Of a stretch of DNA of 42,569 bases, positions 1 to 9,601 are shown piece by piece; position 1 is the first letter of the stretch, and each line of letters starts with the position of its first letter. This DNA is from Verrucomicrobiota bacterium (GTDB lineage Bacteria > Verrucomicrobiota > Verrucomicrobiia > Limisphaerales > AAA164-E04). Location: assembly GCA_023257935.1 (NCBI GenBank), contig JALRAZ010000029.1, positions 1 to 42,569 of the forward strand. The letters are read 5' to 3'. A model generated the notes under the pieces. That model did not search any database, was not told where the DNA came from, and saw only the letters and a list, made by a program, of their open reading frames with translations. The translations under genes were made by a program, and so were the position numbers.

Positions 1-1
1 G

Positions 2-3000
2 TTCACTCCTGTCCACGAGGACAAGACTCTGATCGGGTTTTTGGCAGTTGATTTCAATTTTGAAACATTGCTCAAAACACTCCTTTACCCTTTCGATAAC
101 CAAACCAACCCATTTGAAGTGAGGCTCTCATCAGATGGGGCTAGGGATTCTGAGAATTATGTGGCAACCCATGGGCCATCGCCAGTGGGTACTGCTAGAA
201 ACCTCAAGAGGGACTACCCCTTGAAGCTGTTCAATCAGCCTTTAATGCTTCGCATGACTCCTGTCAGTAGAAAATGGTATTTCCCGCCTTGGAGTGGGTC
301 GAATGCTGTGATGGTTGGAGGTTTATTGCTTTTTTGTATGCTCTATGGCTTCGCCTACAATCGCCACAAACAGTTGGAACAAAACAAGAAACTCGATCGG
401 GAAATACGATTCCGCCAGACAGTTCAAGCTTCAACTTTTGAAGGCATTATCGTCACCGACCTCATGGGGCGAATCGTTGAAATCAATCAGGCAGGTATTA
501 AGCTATTCCACGGCCTCATCCACGTGAAATCCGCAAGGATATTCAGCCTGATTGACTTCAGCGATAGCTATAAAAAACATCTCCTTCCTAAGGACCGCAC
601 AAGAGGCAAAAGCCTTGACCTGTTTCCACTGTTGCTGAAGCGCATCAGCGAAAAAAAACAAAGCATTCAGTTGATCACCAAAACCTGCTCAAGCAAGCAA
701 CCCCATAAGCCCCTTTCCTGCAGTCTGAATACAATTCATGATGAGGACAAATCACCGATCGGAGCCGTTCTAGTGGTTAGCGATATCTCGGACCGGATTC
801 AATATGAGCAGGGCATCAAGGAAACAATCAGTCGTCTGCACAGTGTCCTCAACCACAGCCCCACGCCCACGGGAATCACTCGTCACCCCGGCAATCAGTT
901 TGTCTATGTCAACCAGTCGTGGATCAACCAAAGCGGCTATGAGCGCCAGGATATCCTGGGGCATACGCCAAACTCCCTGGAGCAATGGGATAATGAGCAA
1001 GTCAGCCAAAGCATCCAATCAACCCTGGAAGCTTTCGGCGTGTTCGACAATTGGCCTGTTCAATTTAAACATGCCAGCGGTAAATCCATGCGCTGTCTGC
1101 TTTCAGCTTCCGACTACACCTTCAATGAAGATCGATACACTATCTATCAGTGGAGTGATCAAACTCAGAACCAAGAACTTAGGCTTAGGCTGGAGGAGAG
1201 TAACCGACGGTTTGAGCAAATCGCTGACAACATCCCAGAAATTTTCTGGATCTTCGAACCAAAAAAAGGCTCTTTCACTTACATCAGTCCAGCTTTTGAA
1301 ACCTTAACCGGGGTCAAGCGCAGTGAGATCTATGAAAACCTCTCCAACCTCTTACCCTTGATTCACCCCAACGAACAGACAATCGTTGAACAGGCGCTGA
1401 AGGACATTGAGGAGGGCAAAACAACGACCATTCAATACCGTATAAAAAACCGCAATCATGGCTGGTCGTGGATAGCTGACAAGTCCTTCCCTATAAAAGG
1501 TCAAAAGGGTCATTCGATCGGATCAGCAGGGGTGGCAACAGATATCACTTCGCAACTCCAAGCCGAAGAATCTCAAAGCCTAGCCCTAGCCACAATGGAT
1601 GCCATGGATGCACTGGTTTTCATTTTTTCGGGAAACCCTGCCAAGGTCAGTTACGCAAACCAACGGGCACTGAATTTTCTCAACATTTCTCTCACCGAAT
1701 TAGGTGGCTCAACCATGGCAAATTGCCTGGAGCAAATTTGCATGGCTCCATCACCAGGATTGATCGACCCCAGCCCCAATGAGCATACCATTAGCCACTA
1801 CCGCACCAAACTTAGAGGCAGCGATTCAAAGGTCATATCCGTGGATATTGGTCTTCAGTGGATTCAAGGTGCCAACGAGCATGGACAATGGCTATTCATC
1901 GCCACCGATATTACCGAACAAGAAAGACAGGAGAAAAACCAGCAAAGGATAGATCGTTTGAAAAGCATTGGCACCTTGGCTGGAGGTATGGCACACGACC
2001 TCAATAACGCCCTGACCCCGTTGGTAATGAGTGTGGAAATACTTCGGCGCACCTATCCAGATTCCGAAAAAATTATTTCCATGCTCGAGTCAAGCCTCAC
2101 TCGGGCCTCTCAAATGGTTCAGCAGGTTCTGAGTTTTGCACGTGGCAAAAATGGCAGCAAAAAAACTGTCCATGTTAGCGAATTGATCGCCGAACTCACT
2201 CAAATCATCGAGGTCACGTTCCCAAAAAACATCACGATTCGCACTCGATGTGCCAAGAATTTGCCTGCCCTGCATGTCGACGCCACCCAGATTCAACAAG
2301 TACTGGTCAATCTTTGCATTAATGCTAAGGATGCGATGCCCGATGGCGGGTCAATCAGTGTGGACGCTCGGTCGATTGAAGTGACCGAAAAACCTAAAGG
2401 AGAGGCCAAAGTGACTGAATTCCTTCCGGGGAATTATATACGCTTCCGAGTTAAGGATAATGGCAGCGGTATTTCACCGGAGAGCCAGGAGCATATTTTC
2501 GAGCCTTTCTTTACCACCAAACCCGTGGATAAAGGGACAGGGCTTGGGCTCTCCTCTTCCCTGGGCATCATCAAGGAGCATGATGGTTTCATGGACTTTT
2601 TCTCAGATGGTACCCGTGGCACATCTTTTGATGTGTATCTACCGGTTTCGCCCGCCAGCATTGGTTCCCAAACACCTTCCAAAGTCCTGAGCCCCTATCG
2701 GGGGGACGGACAATCTGTCCTGGTGGTTGATGATGAGGCAGATATTCGTAAAATGATGCTCACGATCCTAAGGCAGCTGAACTTGAAACCTATCACGGCG
2801 CGGGACGGATTGGAGGGACTCCAAGTCATCGAACAAGATGGAAACCATGCCATCAAATTGTGTCTCATTGATATGGCCATGCCCAAGATGAATGGCCTCG
2901 AGCTCATTCAGGCAATCCGAGAAAAATTCCCACAACTACCGCTCATTGCTATGAGCGGCGGGATGAATGCAGATTTAGTTAAGGGCCTGGATCAGGAGGG

Positions 3001-3097
3001 TGTTTCAACCATTCTGACCAAACCCTTCTCACAAACTGAACTCCAGATGGCCATCGAAAATGCGATGCATTCCCGGGATGGTTTGATCGAAAACTAG
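2..3097 (+). CDS. Hybrid sensor histidine kinase (N-terminal sensor, TM, multiple PAS, HisKA, HATPase_c, REC); 5' end lies outside the window
   Basis: Frame is open from base 2 (FTPVHEDKTLIGFLAVDFNF...), so the listed start at 41 is probably not real. TM near GGLLLFCMLYGFAY; several PAS-like blocks; H-box AHDLNNALTPL; N-box NLCINAKDAM; G-boxes DNGSGI and GTGLGLS; REC with VVDDE, LIDMAMP and TKPF. Confidence 0.93.
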   Translation, partial: FTPVHEDKTLIGFLAVDFNFETLLKTLLYPFDNQTNPFEVRLSSDGARDSENYVATHGPSPVGTARNLKRDYPLKLFNQPLMLRMTPVSRKWYFPPWSGSNAVMVGGLLLFCMLYGFAYNRHKQLEQNKKLDREIRFRQTVQASTFEGIIVTDLMGRIVEINQAGIKLFHGLIHVKSARIFSLIDFSDSYKKHLLPKDRTRGKSLDLFPLLLKRISEKKQSIQLITKTCSSKQPHKPLSCSLNTIHDEDKSPIGAVLVVSDISDRIQYEQGIKETISRLHSVLNHSPTPTGITRHPGNQFVYVNQSWINQSGYERQDILGHTPNSLEQWDNEQVSQSIQSTLEAFGVFDNWPVQFKHASGKSMRCLLSASDYTFNEDRYTIYQWSDQTQNQELRLRLEESNRRFEQIADNIPEIFWIFEPKKGSFTYISPAFETLTGVKRSEIYENLSNLLPLIHPNEQTIVEQALKDIEEGKTTTIQYRIKNRNHGWSWIADKSFPIKGQKGHSIGSAGVATDITSQLQAEESQSLALATMDAMDALVFIFSGNPAKVSYANQRALNFLNISLTELGGSTMANCLEQICMAPSPGLIDPSPNEHTISHYRTKLRGSDSKVISVDIGLQWIQGANEHGQWLFIATDITEQERQEKNQQRIDRLKSIGTLAGGMAHDLNNALTPLVMSVEILRRTYPDSEKIISMLESSLTRASQMVQQVLSFARGKNGSKKTVHVSELIAELTQIIEVTFPKNITIRTRCAKNLPALHVDATQIQQVLVNLCINAKDAMPDGGSISVDARSIEVTEKPKGEAKVTEFLPGNYIRFRVKDNGSGISPESQEHIFEPFFTTKPVDKGTGLGLSSSLGIIKEHDGFMDFFSDGTRGTSFDVYLPVSPASIGSQTPSKVLSPYRGDGQSVLVVDDEADIRKMMLTILRQLNLKPITARDGLEGLQVIEQDGNHAIKLCLIDMAMPKMNGLELIQAIREKFPQLPLIAMSGGMNADLVKGLDQEGVSTILTKPFSQTELQMAIENAMHSRDGLIEN

Positions 3098-3132
3098 GCA
3101 CGCACCAGGACTTCAAGGGAGGCTTGATCGCT

Positions 3133-4401
3133 CTAGGTCGAATGGGATGATCTCTGACACCACCAGACAAGCCAGCCGATTAGTAGGGTCAAAATCCCAA
3201 AGAGGCTTGGTATGGGCTCTCGCCAAATGGAGAAAAGAGTGACCCAGGAAACGACCATAAGAAAGGCTCCTGGAACCCATGGCCAGCCTGTCACTTGACA
3301 GGTTTTTGGGTGCTGCCTTTTTCGTTTCATCAAACCAATGATGCTCAGAGAAGCTCCGATACCGAGAGTGAACCCCATGTAAGCAATCAAACCCTGAAAG
3401 GAAGGAATCCACAGCATGAGCAGGGCTAGGACTCCCTGCAGAAGGATATTGGTCCAGCCTGGTTGGTTTGCTGGAGTAAAAATTTCAGGTAAATAACCAT
3501 CCTCAGCCATCTGAGCGTAGACCCTTGGGCCCGCCATGGTCATAGCAGAAACAGAGGTCAGCAATGCGATGACAATAGCAAAAGTGAGAACCTTACCCAA
3601 GATTGGTCCGCCCAAGGATTCAAAGGTAATGGTGGCGATATTTTCCTTACCAGCAATGTACTCTAAAGGTCCTGCCCAAAGAAAAATCAGGTTCAGAGCA
3701 AGGTAGAAAATAATCACAATCAGCGTTCCAAGAATCAAGGCAATGGGGACGGTTTGAGTGGGGCGAGCAATTTCGCCAGCCAGATAGACTGCAGCATTCC
3801 ATCCGCAATAACTGAAGTAGATCCAAACCAGGCTGACTGAAAATGTATCCAGCTCAAACTCCCAGCTTGGACCCGTTTCAATCTCTGGCATGCGTGGGAT
3901 CACCCAAATCACGCACAACACCAGGATGATTAGTTTGAGTAGGACGAGCCCATTCTGAAGGTGCCCCCCCCACCGCAACCCTTTACCATGGAAAAAACTG
4001 AAAAGGACCAGGCATGAGGTGCCAACCCAACGCTCATCCACCCCCCACAGCCATGGCTGCAAGTAGGAACCTGCCGCATGGCAGGCTGCAGCCACCGGGG
4101 CACTGAAACCGACTAGAAGAGAAAGCCAGCCTGCCACATACCCCAACGAGGGGTGAAGCGATTGAGAAAGAAAGAGGTATTCACCTCCTGAAGCAGGCCA
4201 TTGCCGTATAAGATCCCCGTAACAAAGAGAACCAAGTAGGGCCACCCCTCCTCCGATCATCCATGCCACCATCACCCAGGTGCGCGAAGGCATGTCTGCG
4301 ACCAAAAAACCAGTGGTCGTGAAGATGCCAGTGCCCATCATATTGGCCACAACCAAAAAAACGGCTCCCAGTAGCCCAATTTTAGGAGATCCAATAGCCA
4401 T
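3133..4401 (-). CDS. APC superfamily amino acid permease
   Basis: 422 aa, about 12 hydrophobic segments; N-terminal GLLGAVFLVVANMMGTGIFTTTGFL is typical of APC permeases. Confidence 0.88.
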   Translation of the reverse strand: MAIGSPKIGLLGAVFLVVANMMGTGIFTTTGFLVADMPSRTWVMVAWMIGGGVALLGSLCYGDLIRQWPASGGEYLFLSQSLHPSLGYVAGWLSLLVGFSAPVAAACHAAGSYLQPWLWGVDERWVGTSCLVLFSFFHGKGLRWGGHLQNGLVLLKLIILVLCVIWVIPRMPEIETGPSWEFELDTFSVSLVWIYFSYCGWNAAVYLAGEIARPTQTVPIALILGTLIVIIFYLALNLIFLWAGPLEYIAGKENIATITFESLGGPILGKVLTFAIVIALLTSVSAMTMAGPRVYAQMAEDGYLPEIFTPANQPGWTNILLQGVLALLMLWIPSFQGLIAYMGFTLGIGASLSIIGLMKRKRQHPKTCQVTGWPWVPGAFLMVVSWVTLFSIWREPIPSLFGILTLLIGWLVWWCQRSSHST

Positions 4402-4486
4402 TAGCGCGAACCACTTGGGGCGTTATCTCGCAGATTAAGCCTCAGCATCCCTGAACCTCCTCTCGCAGGAGATGCTCGATGGCGCA

Positions 4487-5386
4487 CTAGGGCGACATCC
4501 CGGGGATGGGAGGGACCACCCTACCTTCACGCTCGTTGAGGGCTCGGTTGGCTTCAATCATGAGCATTTGCTCTTCCCGAGAAAATTGCTGAGAGTTGTT
4601 AGGGGAATTACGAATTTGCTGAGCAGGGATACTCAGGCCGTTAGCTCGAGTAAGGGGTGATGCATTCTGAATAAGTCGCCCACTGTTGTTGGAGACCGGG
4701 CGAACACTGGTGACAGGCTGAGCCTGACTTCCCGGGACGGTCCTGCTGGACCGATTAGCTGAAACTGATGACTTTGCCTTGGCTCGCGCCTCTTCAGCCC
4801 GTCGCTGAATCAGCTCTCTGGCGCTGATTCGGGTTGGTTGCTTCACATTGGATGCACCTTTGCTTTTAGCACCGCCGTTTTTCTTGCTACCACCGCTGGC
4901 ACCCTGATAGCGACTCTCCTCAAAAACCAGCTTATGCGACTTACCGAAGTACTCAATGTCCACATTCCCATCCATACCAATACGGGTTACCTTGACCCCA
5001 TGATGCTCATCCTCCGACTCAGTGAAGGCAAAAAATCGTTCAACCGGAGGTAGCTCGGGGTCAGGGTTAGGAATGGTCATCGCCATCCATACCCGACGAA
5101 TCTCATCTTTGGCACTGACACCAGCGATCTTGAGTTTGAGTTCATCCAATTCTGGGCTTTCCTCTTCTTCTTCTGGCTCTGGCTCGGGTTCGGGTTCGGG
5201 CTCAGGTTCAGGAGGGGGCTGCAAATTAAAAGGGTTTCTGTCCAGAATCGTTTGATAGGAAGCCCTGAGAGAATCTATCTCATCACTGGTTTCCTGAGCA
5301 ACGAGCCCGCCGAAGAAAACGCTTGCACAAATGAGCCATACAGCGATCGATCGTTCAGAACGGTTCATTTTAGGGCACTTTTGCAT
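4487..5386 (-). CDS. Hypothetical exported/anchored protein with Pro-Glu repeat linker, possibly GspC/PilP-like
   Basis: 299 aa; hydrophobic N-terminus, RNPFNLQPPP followed by PEPEPEPEPEPEPEEEEE, then a small beta-rich segment (LKLKIAGVSAKDEIRRV...GVKVTRIGMDGNVDIEYFGKSHKLVFEE). A start at the second Met (MNRSERS) is also plausible. Confidence 0.7.
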   Translation of the reverse strand: MQKCPKMNRSERSIAVWLICASVFFGGLVAQETSDEIDSLRASYQTILDRNPFNLQPPPEPEPEPEPEPEPEEEEESPELDELKLKIAGVSAKDEIRRVWMAMTIPNPDPELPPVERFFAFTESEDEHHGVKVTRIGMDGNVDIEYFGKSHKLVFEESRYQGASGGSKKNGGAKSKGASNVKQPTRISARELIQRRAEEARAKAKSSVSANRSSRTVPGSQAQPVTSVRPVSNNSGRLIQNASPLTRANGLSIPAQQIRNSPNNSQQFSREEQMLMIEANRALNEREGRVVPPIPGMSP

Positions 5387-5439
5387 TCTAAGACTGTAAC
5401 ACCGGGAAGATGCCTTGGTTGCGTTGGGCTGACAACTCG

Positions 5440-5474
5440 AAAAAAAAGGCAGTCAGGAATCAACCTGACTGCCT
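5440..5474 (-). terminator. Rho-independent terminator downstream of ilvC
   Basis: Perfect 11-bp inverted repeat AGGCAGTCAGG (5447-5457) / CCTGACTGCCT (5464-5474) with a 6-nt loop. On the - strand it is followed by an 8-T tract (A-run 5440-5447 on +). It lies between the ilvC stop and the next - strand gene. Confidence 0.92.
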
Positions 5475-5497
5475 GAGGTGTTAGAAATGATCCGAGA

Positions 5498-6523
5498 TTA
5501 ATAGGAGCTCTGAACGCCACTGGTCGAGCGCTTCTGCATCCAGGGCATCATCTTGCGTAGACGGCTGCCGACCTTCTCGATGGAATGTTTCTCTCCTGCT
5601 TTGAGCAAGGCGTTGTATTTTTTATAGCCAGTCTGATACTCCTTCACCCATTCCTTGGCGAACTTGCCATTCTGGATTGCCTTGAGGGCAGCTTTCATCC
5701 GTTTCTTGACGCTACCATCGATGATTTTCGGCCCCACGCTGACATCCCCCCACTTGGCAGTCTCTGAAATGGAGAAACGCATACCGTGGATACCGGATTC
5801 ATTGATCAGATCCACGATTAATTTCAACTCGTGCAAGCATTCGAAGTAGGCCATTTCAGGCTGGTAACCGGCCTCTATCAGGGTCTCGTAACCTGCCTGG
5901 ATCAAGGCGCTGGTACCTCCGCACAACACCGTCTGCTCACCGAAAAGATCTGTCTCAGTCTCTTCCTTGAATGAAGTCTCGAGCACTCCAGCCCTGGTGC
6001 CTCCTACGCCCTTGGCCCAAGCCAAGGCAACTTTCTTGGCCTTACGAGAAGGGTTTTGATGGACAGCAATGAGAGCAGGAACCCCCTTACCCTCGACGAA
6101 TTGGCGACGAACAATGTGACCTGGTCCCTTGGGGGCTACCAAAATCACGTCCACATCAGCGGGCGGGACGACCGTCTTGTAGTGAATGGCAAAACCGTGT
6201 GAGAAGAGAAGCGTTTTACCCTTGGTCAAATTGGGGGCAATGTCACTTTCATAGACCGCAGCTTGTTTGGTGTCAGGCAAAGCCACAAAAATGACGTCAG
6301 CTTTTTTCACAGCTTCCGCAGTGCTGAATACCTTAAAGCCTCTTTCCTGCGCTACAGCAATGGATTTGCTCCCTTTGTAGAGACCAATGATGACCTTGCA
6401 ACCGCTTTCCTTGAGATTGAGTGCGTGGGCGTGTCCCTGGGAACCAAATCCAAGAACGGCTAGGGTTTTTCCCTTGAGCACATTGAGATCGGCGTGTTTG
6501 TCCGAATATATTTTTGCTGGCAT
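5498..6523 (-). CDS. ilvC: Ketol-acid reductoisomerase (class I length)
   Basis: 341 aa; [17 protein letters not shown] Rossmann motif, [46 protein letters not shown]. Confidence 0.97.
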   Translation of the reverse strand: MPAKIYSDKHADLNVLKGKTLAVLGFGSQGHAHALNLKESGCKVIIGLYKGSKSIAVAQERGFKVFSTAEAVKKADVIFVALPDTKQAAVYESDIAPNLTKGKTLLFSHGFAIHYKTVVPPADVDVILVAPKGPGHIVRRQFVEGKGVPALIAVHQNPSRKAKKVALAWAKGVGGTRAGVLETSFKEETETDLFGEQTVLCGGTSALIQAGYETLIEAGYQPEMAYFECLHELKLIVDLINESGIHGMRFSISETAKWGDVSVGPKIIDGSVKKRMKAALKAIQNGKFAKEWVKEYQTGYKKYNALLKAGEKHSIEKVGSRLRKMMPWMQKRSTSGVQSSY

Positions 6524-6574
6524 TATTTTGATGCGTTGGATGTTTCGTGTTTGCGTTTTTTCTAAAGACGGCGA

Positions 6575-7069
6575 TCAAGCCCGTGGGAGAGCCACAGTAC
6601 CCGTGCGGGTGAGGGCCTGGATGCCATAAGGGTCCATCAAATCAATGAATTTGGCGATTTTGCCTTCGGAACCCGTGATCTCAATGGTGATAGATTCTGG
6701 GTGCACATCAATGATTTTAGCCCTAAAGATATTGGTGATCTGCATGATTTCAGAGCGCGTCTGGGCATCCGCACTCACCCGGACTAGCACCAGCTCACGA
6801 TCAACGTAGAGTTGTTCCCTGAAATCCTGCACTTCCAGAACTTCCGGCAGCTTATTCAACTGCCTGACGACCTGAATCAAGGTGGCGTCATCTCCTTCGG
6901 TAACCAGGGTCATTCTGGAGGCGCCTGCGTGATGGCATGGAGCCACATTGAGGGTATCAATATTGAAGCCGCGACCGCTGAACAAACCCGCTACACGAGT
7001 CAGAACGCCGAATTTGTTTTCTACCAAAACCGAGATGGTGTGTCTCATATCTACCATTTGCCTGTACAA
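6575..7069 (-). CDS. ilvN: Acetolactate synthase small (regulatory) subunit
   Basis: 164 aa; MRHTISVLVENKFGVLTRVAGLFSGRGFNIDTLNVAPCHHAGASRMTLV ACT domain; second-domain motif EIMQITNIFRAKIIDVHPESITIEITG. Confidence 0.95.
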   Translation of the reverse strand: MYRQMVDMRHTISVLVENKFGVLTRVAGLFSGRGFNIDTLNVAPCHHAGASRMTLVTEGDDATLIQVVRQLNKLPEVLEVQDFREQLYVDRELVLVRVSADAQTRSEIMQITNIFRAKIIDVHPESITIEITGSEGKIAKFIDLMDPYGIQALTRTGTVALPRA

Positions 7070-7294
7070 GGCGAAATGGAGAGATTTCTAGATTTTAATC
7101 TGAGGGTCAATAGGAAAAACCAATCAAACGAGCTCTTAATAGGTTTAGAGAACTAAGAAAACGCGACACTGAGCCCCTATCTGCCATCAGTCGTTCAAGC
7201 ATTCCTTGCTCTTGATGAACCATCCAGGTTGAATGAGTGGGTTCATTTCATTCAGGGTCATAAGAAGACCAGAGTCCGTGGCCATGCCTAGCCG

Positions 7295-9601
7295 ATGAGT
7301 CAACTTGAGAGCACAAACCAATCCTACTCGGTCATGTTAACAGGGTCCCTGCGGCAGCTCTGCTGGCTTTATTGTTGTTTGATCATGCCTTGGGTCGGGA
7401 TGACTGGAGCAACGTTGAAGGCATCGGAAATCCAATTTGACGTTTTTTCCGGCTACGGAGAAATCCTTAAGCGAGATTGCTGGCTGCCTCTTAGCTTTGA
7501 AATCTTCCATGATCAGGAAGGCTTCTCAGGAGTCATCGAAATGTGGGATGCGAGTGGGCAGATTCAGCGGCTCATTCCCGTTGATTTACCACGAGGCACA
7601 CGCAAGCGCATTCAAGTCCCAGTTTACCATGAGGGCAACAGTTACGCATGGAAAATCAACCTGCGAGATGCTCAGGGAAATCTGCTAGCTGAGCGAACCC
7701 AGTTTCAGCATACCGAATTAGGACCTCAGGGTTTTGTTTTAGGGTCAGTGAGTGAGTCCTTTGCCGGACAACCCTCACTTCCCAAGCAAGCAGCTTTCGA
7801 GGATCAATCCTTTCTTCCGAGGGTCGGGCGCATCATGGCCCAATCGCTGCCTCAGGATGCGCTGTCAATGGAAGGGCTCAGCGCTCTCTATCTTCATGCC
7901 TCCCAGGCCGAGTTGCTGGAGACCAGCCAATGGGAGTCCTTACATGCTTGGCTTTTCCAAGGGGGGTGTCTGATTGTCGCTGCAGAGGATCCGGCACAGC
8001 TCAGGCAAGTGGCAGAACTGAGCGCTATCATTCCCTTCATCGTTGAGGGAGTTGGGAATCTACCATGGGGCACAAGCTTAAGCCAATGGCTTACCAGCCC
8101 CTCCCCGAAATCCAGTCCCCTACCAACCTGCTATCCCGCACTTTTTGATCAAGATACGGCATCAGGAGGTAGCGCCAACACCGGCGGGTCTGGCAACCCG
8201 AATTTCAGGATCAATCTTGGCACTCAAAGCATCTACCGAGATAACCGCTACCTAAGATTAAGTCACGAACCAGGCAATGAAGAGGCATTCATGCCAATCC
8301 TAACTGGAAAAGTCACTGATGGCATGGTGCTGGCAGAGCAAGATGGTTTCCCGCTCATCGTGCATGCAAGGCGAGGCTTGGGCCAGATCACCTTCCTGAC
8401 ATTCAACCCAGAGAGGGAACCGGTCAAGGGCTGGAATTTACAGCCCTGGTTCTGGGCCAAACTCAGCGGGATTCCAGGCGCATGGTTTGATATGACACAA
8501 CCTCGAGATCGCTTTGCTCAGACACCAGATAGCCTATTCGGATCACTCATTGAAAGTCGTCAAATCCAGAAACTTCCCATCGGCTGGTTGATGGTCATGC
8601 TAGCGGCTTACCTCATCGTCATTGGCCCAGGCGATCGATGGCTACTGAAAAAATATCGTCGTGAAATGTGGACCTGGATCACCTTTCCATCCTATGTCCT
8701 GACTTTTTCCCTGATCATCTATTACGTTGGGTTCCGCCTGCGATCTGGCGCCTTAGAATATCGAGAGCTGCAATTGATCGACTGGGTAGCCACAGAGGAG
8801 GCAGCAGGGGTGACACGCCATCGCCAATACGCTTCCATCTATTCTCCCAGAACGACCTCTTATTCTCTAGTTGGGATGAACCCAAATGCTTCCCTCAGAC
8901 CTGAAGCAAGCCTCATGTGGCAAGGGTCAGTGGGTGGTAAAGGGGCCATCATCACCCACAAGGAGGGCGGCAGCCAGGCTGAGGTCAAGATACCTGTCTG
9001 GACCAGCCGTCTTTTCGTGGGAGAGGGTCATGCCCACGATACCCCCGCTCCGGTTCGACTGGTAGAGAATGTCCTTTCCGATGGCAAGCTAAGGGTCACT
9101 TTGGAAAATTCAGGGGCTCTGCCCCTTGATGAGATCCGCATCCTCTACCGAGGGAACTACCTGGATGCCACCGATGAACTGTCTCCTTCGGCCATGCAAC
9201 AATGGATCATTGATCCCGATACAGCCCCTGAAGTGAGCACCTTATGGGCTCAGTACGCTGACCAATTCAAGCAGGCAATCAGCAGCCGATCTGCTGCACT
9301 GGGAGAAACCTATCGACTCGAAGATGTGATGCAAACGGTGACCGGGGCTTCCCTTATCCAAGGAATCAACCAACACATGCCTTCGCACCAGAGACTCAGA
9401 AGTAAGGCATCGATGGATCTGACGCCATATTTGGATCAAGGCCACCCCATCCTTTTAGCTAGATCCAGTCAACGCGCGATCCTGCCGACCATGAATCGAT
9501 TCGAACCGAAGACCTCCAGGAGCGACATACTCCTGCGTGTGGTCCTACCACTCCCAGGATTAACCTCAAACCCCGATCCCGAGGGCGACAAGACAAGATG
9601 A
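7295..9601 (+). CDS. Large membrane-anchored protein of ABC exporter locus (hypothetical)
   Basis: 768 aa; N-terminal hydrophobic segment, long extracytoplasmic region, central TMs (LPIGWLMVMLAAYLIVIGPGDRWLLKK; FPSYVLTFSLIIYYVGF). ATGA overlap with the downstream ABC ATPase. Confidence 0.85.
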   Translation: MSQLESTNQSYSVMLTGSLRQLCWLYCCLIMPWVGMTGATLKASEIQFDVFSGYGEILKRDCWLPLSFEIFHDQEGFSGVIEMWDASGQIQRLIPVDLPRGTRKRIQVPVYHEGNSYAWKINLRDAQGNLLAERTQFQHTELGPQGFVLGSVSESFAGQPSLPKQAAFEDQSFLPRVGRIMAQSLPQDALSMEGLSALYLHASQAELLETSQWESLHAWLFQGGCLIVAAEDPAQLRQVAELSAIIPFIVEGVGNLPWGTSLSQWLTSPSPKSSPLPTCYPALFDQDTASGGSANTGGSGNPNFRINLGTQSIYRDNRYLRLSHEPGNEEAFMPILTGKVTDGMVLAEQDGFPLIVHARRGLGQITFLTFNPEREPVKGWNLQPWFWAKLSGIPGAWFDMTQPRDRFAQTPDSLFGSLIESRQIQKLPIGWLMVMLAAYLIVIGPGDRWLLKKYRREMWTWITFPSYVLTFSLIIYYVGFRLRSGALEYRELQLIDWVATEEAAGVTRHRQYASIYSPRTTSYSLVGMNPNASLRPEASLMWQGSVGGKGAIITHKEGGSQAEVKIPVWTSRLFVGEGHAHDTPAPVRLVENVLSDGKLRVTLENSGALPLDEIRILYRGNYLDATDELSPSAMQQWIIDPDTAPEVSTLWAQYADQFKQAISSRSAALGETYRLEDVMQTVTGASLIQGINQHMPSHQRLRSKASMDLTPYLDQGHPILLARSSQRAILPTMNRFEPKTSRSDILLRVVLPLPGLTSNPDPEGDKTR

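Noticed and set aside
804-1307. 167-aa overlapping ORF within the histidine kinase gene
   Set aside because: Alternative frame of a strongly supported kinase; no recognisable domain.
4444-4476. Imperfect inverted repeat AGCAT...CTCCT/AGGAG...ATGCT between the APC permease and the Pro-Glu protein genes
   Set aside because: 5-bp stems with an 8-nt asymmetric bulge and no T-tract; weak compared with the other hairpins.
5161-5215. Short tandem-repeat-like tract (ggctcgggttcgggttcgggctcaggttcagg)
   Set aside because: Encodes the Pro-Glu linker of the 4487-5386 protein in frame; no evidence of an independent repeat element or CRISPR structure.
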